This document shows positions 62,131 to 64,000 of a stretch of DNA of 64,000 bases, piece by piece. Source of the stretch: Euglena gracilis. Its lineage: Eukaryota; Euglenida; Euglenophyceae; Euglenales. The notes beneath the pieces are model-generated. The model ran no database searches. It was given only the letters and a program-made list of their open reading frames with translations, and was not told the origin of the DNA. The stretch lies in NCBI GenBank assembly GCA_039621445.1, contig CP154956.1:18685428-18749427 (forward strand). Reading direction: 5' to 3'. A program made the position numbers and the translations under genes. Numbering within the stretch: the first letter of the stretch is position 1; every line of letters starts with the position of its first letter.

Positions 62131-63775
62131 GCAGCAAGCTACTGGGGATGCCTAAAAAGCGGTGCCGACACCGCTGGCACCGCTTGACACCGCTGGGACG
62201 GAAGGCTTTCCTTTTTTAGGGGGAACCCTTGCAAAATTTTTTCCATGTGCTTTTGTTCTATACAGGTTTTTTTGATGGCCACAAATGTTTATGTCACAAC
62301 CAAGCACCTCTGATGATGCTGGGCGATGCTGGGCGATGCAGGGCGATGTTGGGCGATGCTGGATTTTTGGAGACCAGAGATGGGATTCCGATGCTGGGCG
62401 ATGCTGGCATTTTTTGTATATTTTGAAGTATTAAGCCCATCTTTAGGACAATTTTCCCGCAAGTCTCCAATATTATACCCATCTTGACCATTTTGGGTGT
62501 ATTTTTTGCTAATTTGGGTCTATTTTGCATTGATTTGGGAAAATATTGGGTCAATTTGCCATTTTTGTGCCATTTTTGGTGATTTTGGGTATTTTTTGTG
62601 AAATTTTGTGAATATTTTGTGGATTTTGTTGGTGTTTTTGGGCAATTTTAGGTTATTTCAAGCCATTTTAGGTCATTTTGGTTGCTCTTTGGGGCTTTGT
62701 GATCATTTTTGGTAGGTTGGGAGCCAATGGATGCAGACATCAGGCAAGAAGAAGACATTGGACACAATGCAGACGCTGGACAAGATGCGGTGGTTGTAGA
62801 TGCTGGACAAGATCTACTGGTTGCAGATGCTGGACGAGATGCAAATGCTGGACAAGATGCAGGTACTGGAAAAGATGCAGACACTGGACAAGATGCAGAT
62901 GCTGGACAAGATGCAGTGGTTGTAGATGCTGGACAAGATGGAGATGTTGGACAAGAGCAAGATATTGGACAAGATGCAGTGGACGCAGATACTGGACAAC
63001 ATGCATATAGCATCTGCATCTTGTCCAACGTCTGCATCTTGTCAAATATCAACATCTTGGCCGGTATTTGCATCTTATGTGGTGTCTGCACTTTGTCCAG
63101 TGTCTACATCTTGTCCAGTACCTGCATCCATTGCATCTTGTCTAATATCTGCAACCGCTGCATCTTGTCCAGTGTGTGCATCTTGCCCAATACCTGCATC
63201 CGCTGCATCTTGTCCAATGTCTTCCTCTTGTCCAGCATCTGCATCTTGTCCAGCATCTATATCTTGTCCAGCATCTGCATCTTTTCCAGTGTCTGCATCT
63301 TGTCCAACGTCTGCATCTTGTCCAGTATCTGCAACTTGTCCACTATCTGCAACTTGTCCAGCATCAATATCTTGTCCAGCATCTACATCTTTTCCACTGT
63401 CCGCAGCTTGTCCAGCGTCTGGATCTTGTACAGTATTTGCGTCCATTGCATCGTGTCCGGTAGGCAAGATGCAAATGTTGGACAAGGTGCAATTTCTGCA
63501 GACTGGGTTAATGCGTTTTATGCAGATGCTGGATTGGCCAAGTAAAAGTGATGCTGGGCGATATTGGGCCCAAGGGCATGGCTGACCAGTGGTGCTTGGT
63601 CACAACGAGATATTTTCGTGCTTCTTTATGGGAAATCCCCGAATTTTTTCCCTCAGTATTATTACATTGGTTCCTGTCCCAGCGGTGTCAAGCGGTGCCC
63701 CAGCGGTGCCCCGGCGGTGCCAAGCGGTGCCCCAGCGGTGCCGGCACCGCTTGTTAGGCATCCCCACTGCTTACC
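62131..63775. mobile_element. non-autonomous element with AGCGGTGCC inverted ends
   Basis: The left end has TGGGGATGCCTAAAAAGCGG and TGCCGACACCGCTGG. The right end is the inverse, CCGCTTGTTAGGCATCCCCA, preceded by AGCGGTGCCCC units. Copies of GATGCTGGGCGATGC (62318-62415) lie inside the left end, and one lies at 63548. No target duplication was found. The interior is mostly the 18-bp minisatellite. Confidence 0.7.
62745..63500. repeat. inverted 18-bp minisatellite (GACAAGATGCAGATGCTG)
   Basis: About 14 units run in one orientation (62750-63000) and about 24 in the opposite orientation (63015-63460), with the turn near 63002-63012. One unit in the first orientation reappears at 63465. Frames read DAGQDA or CPASAS repeats and are not reliable genes. 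Confidence 0.92.
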
Positions 63776-63785
63776 CCCCTGGGGG

Positions 63786-64000
63786 GGCCAAGTAGTAGCT
63801 CCAGGGGGTCAAAATAGTTTTTTTGCGTTAATGATGGAATAGGGTTAGGTGCGCGACTTAGGGTTAGTTTTAGCCCTAATTTATAGACGGGTGTTAGGTG
63901 TACAAGTTAGGCCTAACCTCAAGCCTAACTTGCGCACCTAACCCTACTCCATCATTAACACAAAAAAGTTTTACTGCCCCCCTGGAGCTACTATTTGGCC
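63786..64000. mobile_element. foldback MITE with CCCTAA-type arms, at window edge
   Basis: Left arm starts GGCCAAGTAGTAGCTCCAGG. The right end at 64000 is its inverse (CCTGGAGCTACTATTTGGCC). The arms pair over about 75 bp, including TTAATGATGGA-TAGGGTTAGG. The middle TTTATAGACGGGTGTTAGGT matches 37960-37985. The flanking duplication cannot be checked because the window ends here. Confidence 0.8.

Noticed and set aside
62745-63500. CRISPR array
   Set aside because: The repeats are contiguous with no spacers, and the context is eukaryotic.
62709-63585. 278-residue and 219-residue frames with DAGQDA or CPASAS repeats
   Set aside because: The frame follows an 18-bp minisatellite that reverses orientation, and the protein changes nature at the turn. 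A gene is unlikely.

Overview
This window is eukaryotic nuclear DNA, most likely from a repeat-rich unicellular alga or other protist; I cannot name the species. The reasons are short exons separated by introns of about 0.2-4.6 kb, many junctions with GT...AG signals, very long microsatellites (ACAT, ACAG, ACAAT, ATACAT, GT/CA, GA, AAC), dense non-autonomous DNA transposons and no bacterial operon features. Most long open frames come from simple repeats and are not genes.

The clearest genes are two tandem, same-strand paralogues of a kinase-like protein. Gene A has its core exons at about 13.4-21.9 kb. Gene B has them at about 41.2-52.5 kb. The exons match one to one: glycine-loop/beta3-Lys, alpha-C, hinge, catalytic loop, APE segment, F-helix, two C-lobe exons and a C-terminal exon. 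Both keep the beta3 lysine and the catalytic-loop Asp/Asn, but both have lost the Asp of the DFG motif (GFG in A, SFG in B) and have a degenerate glycine loop. I read them as pseudokinases. Each is preceded by a short conserved exon ending in a TVVVDRLGGPW motif. Gene B also has an RCC1-like exon upstream.

The rest is dominated by mobile elements. A 2.24-kb hAT transposon (58124-60362) has a perfect terminal inverted repeat, subterminal decamers, a BED-like finger and the hAT C-terminal signature. Several families of small hAT-like elements (MITEs) with CAGG-type ends and 8-bp target duplications lie at 12974, 20537, 24926, 39495 and 43806. A further small element is nested in the hAT transposase at 59568. 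The 43806 element sits inside the APE coding exon of gene B, and the nested one splits the transposase at its conserved ERSFS motif. Larger foldback elements lie at 36473-38109 (8-bp duplication, 162-bp satellite), 62131-63775 (inverted 18-bp minisatellite), 63786-64000 and 4187-4840. A perfect 80-bp inverted repeat with a second inverted module lies at 32681-32893.

Layout: 0-2 kb tetranucleotide array; 2-6.4 kb no convincing gene; 6.4-22 kb gene A with large microsatellites in its introns; 22-38 kb repeats and weak coding traces; 38-52.5 kb gene B; 52.5-56 kb weak traces; 56.3-58 kb minus-strand coding remnants; 58-60.4 kb hAT transposon; 60.7-64 kb ACAT-type array and two foldback elements. 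Exon limits were read by eye from paralogue comparison and are approximate where no canonical splice site is visible.
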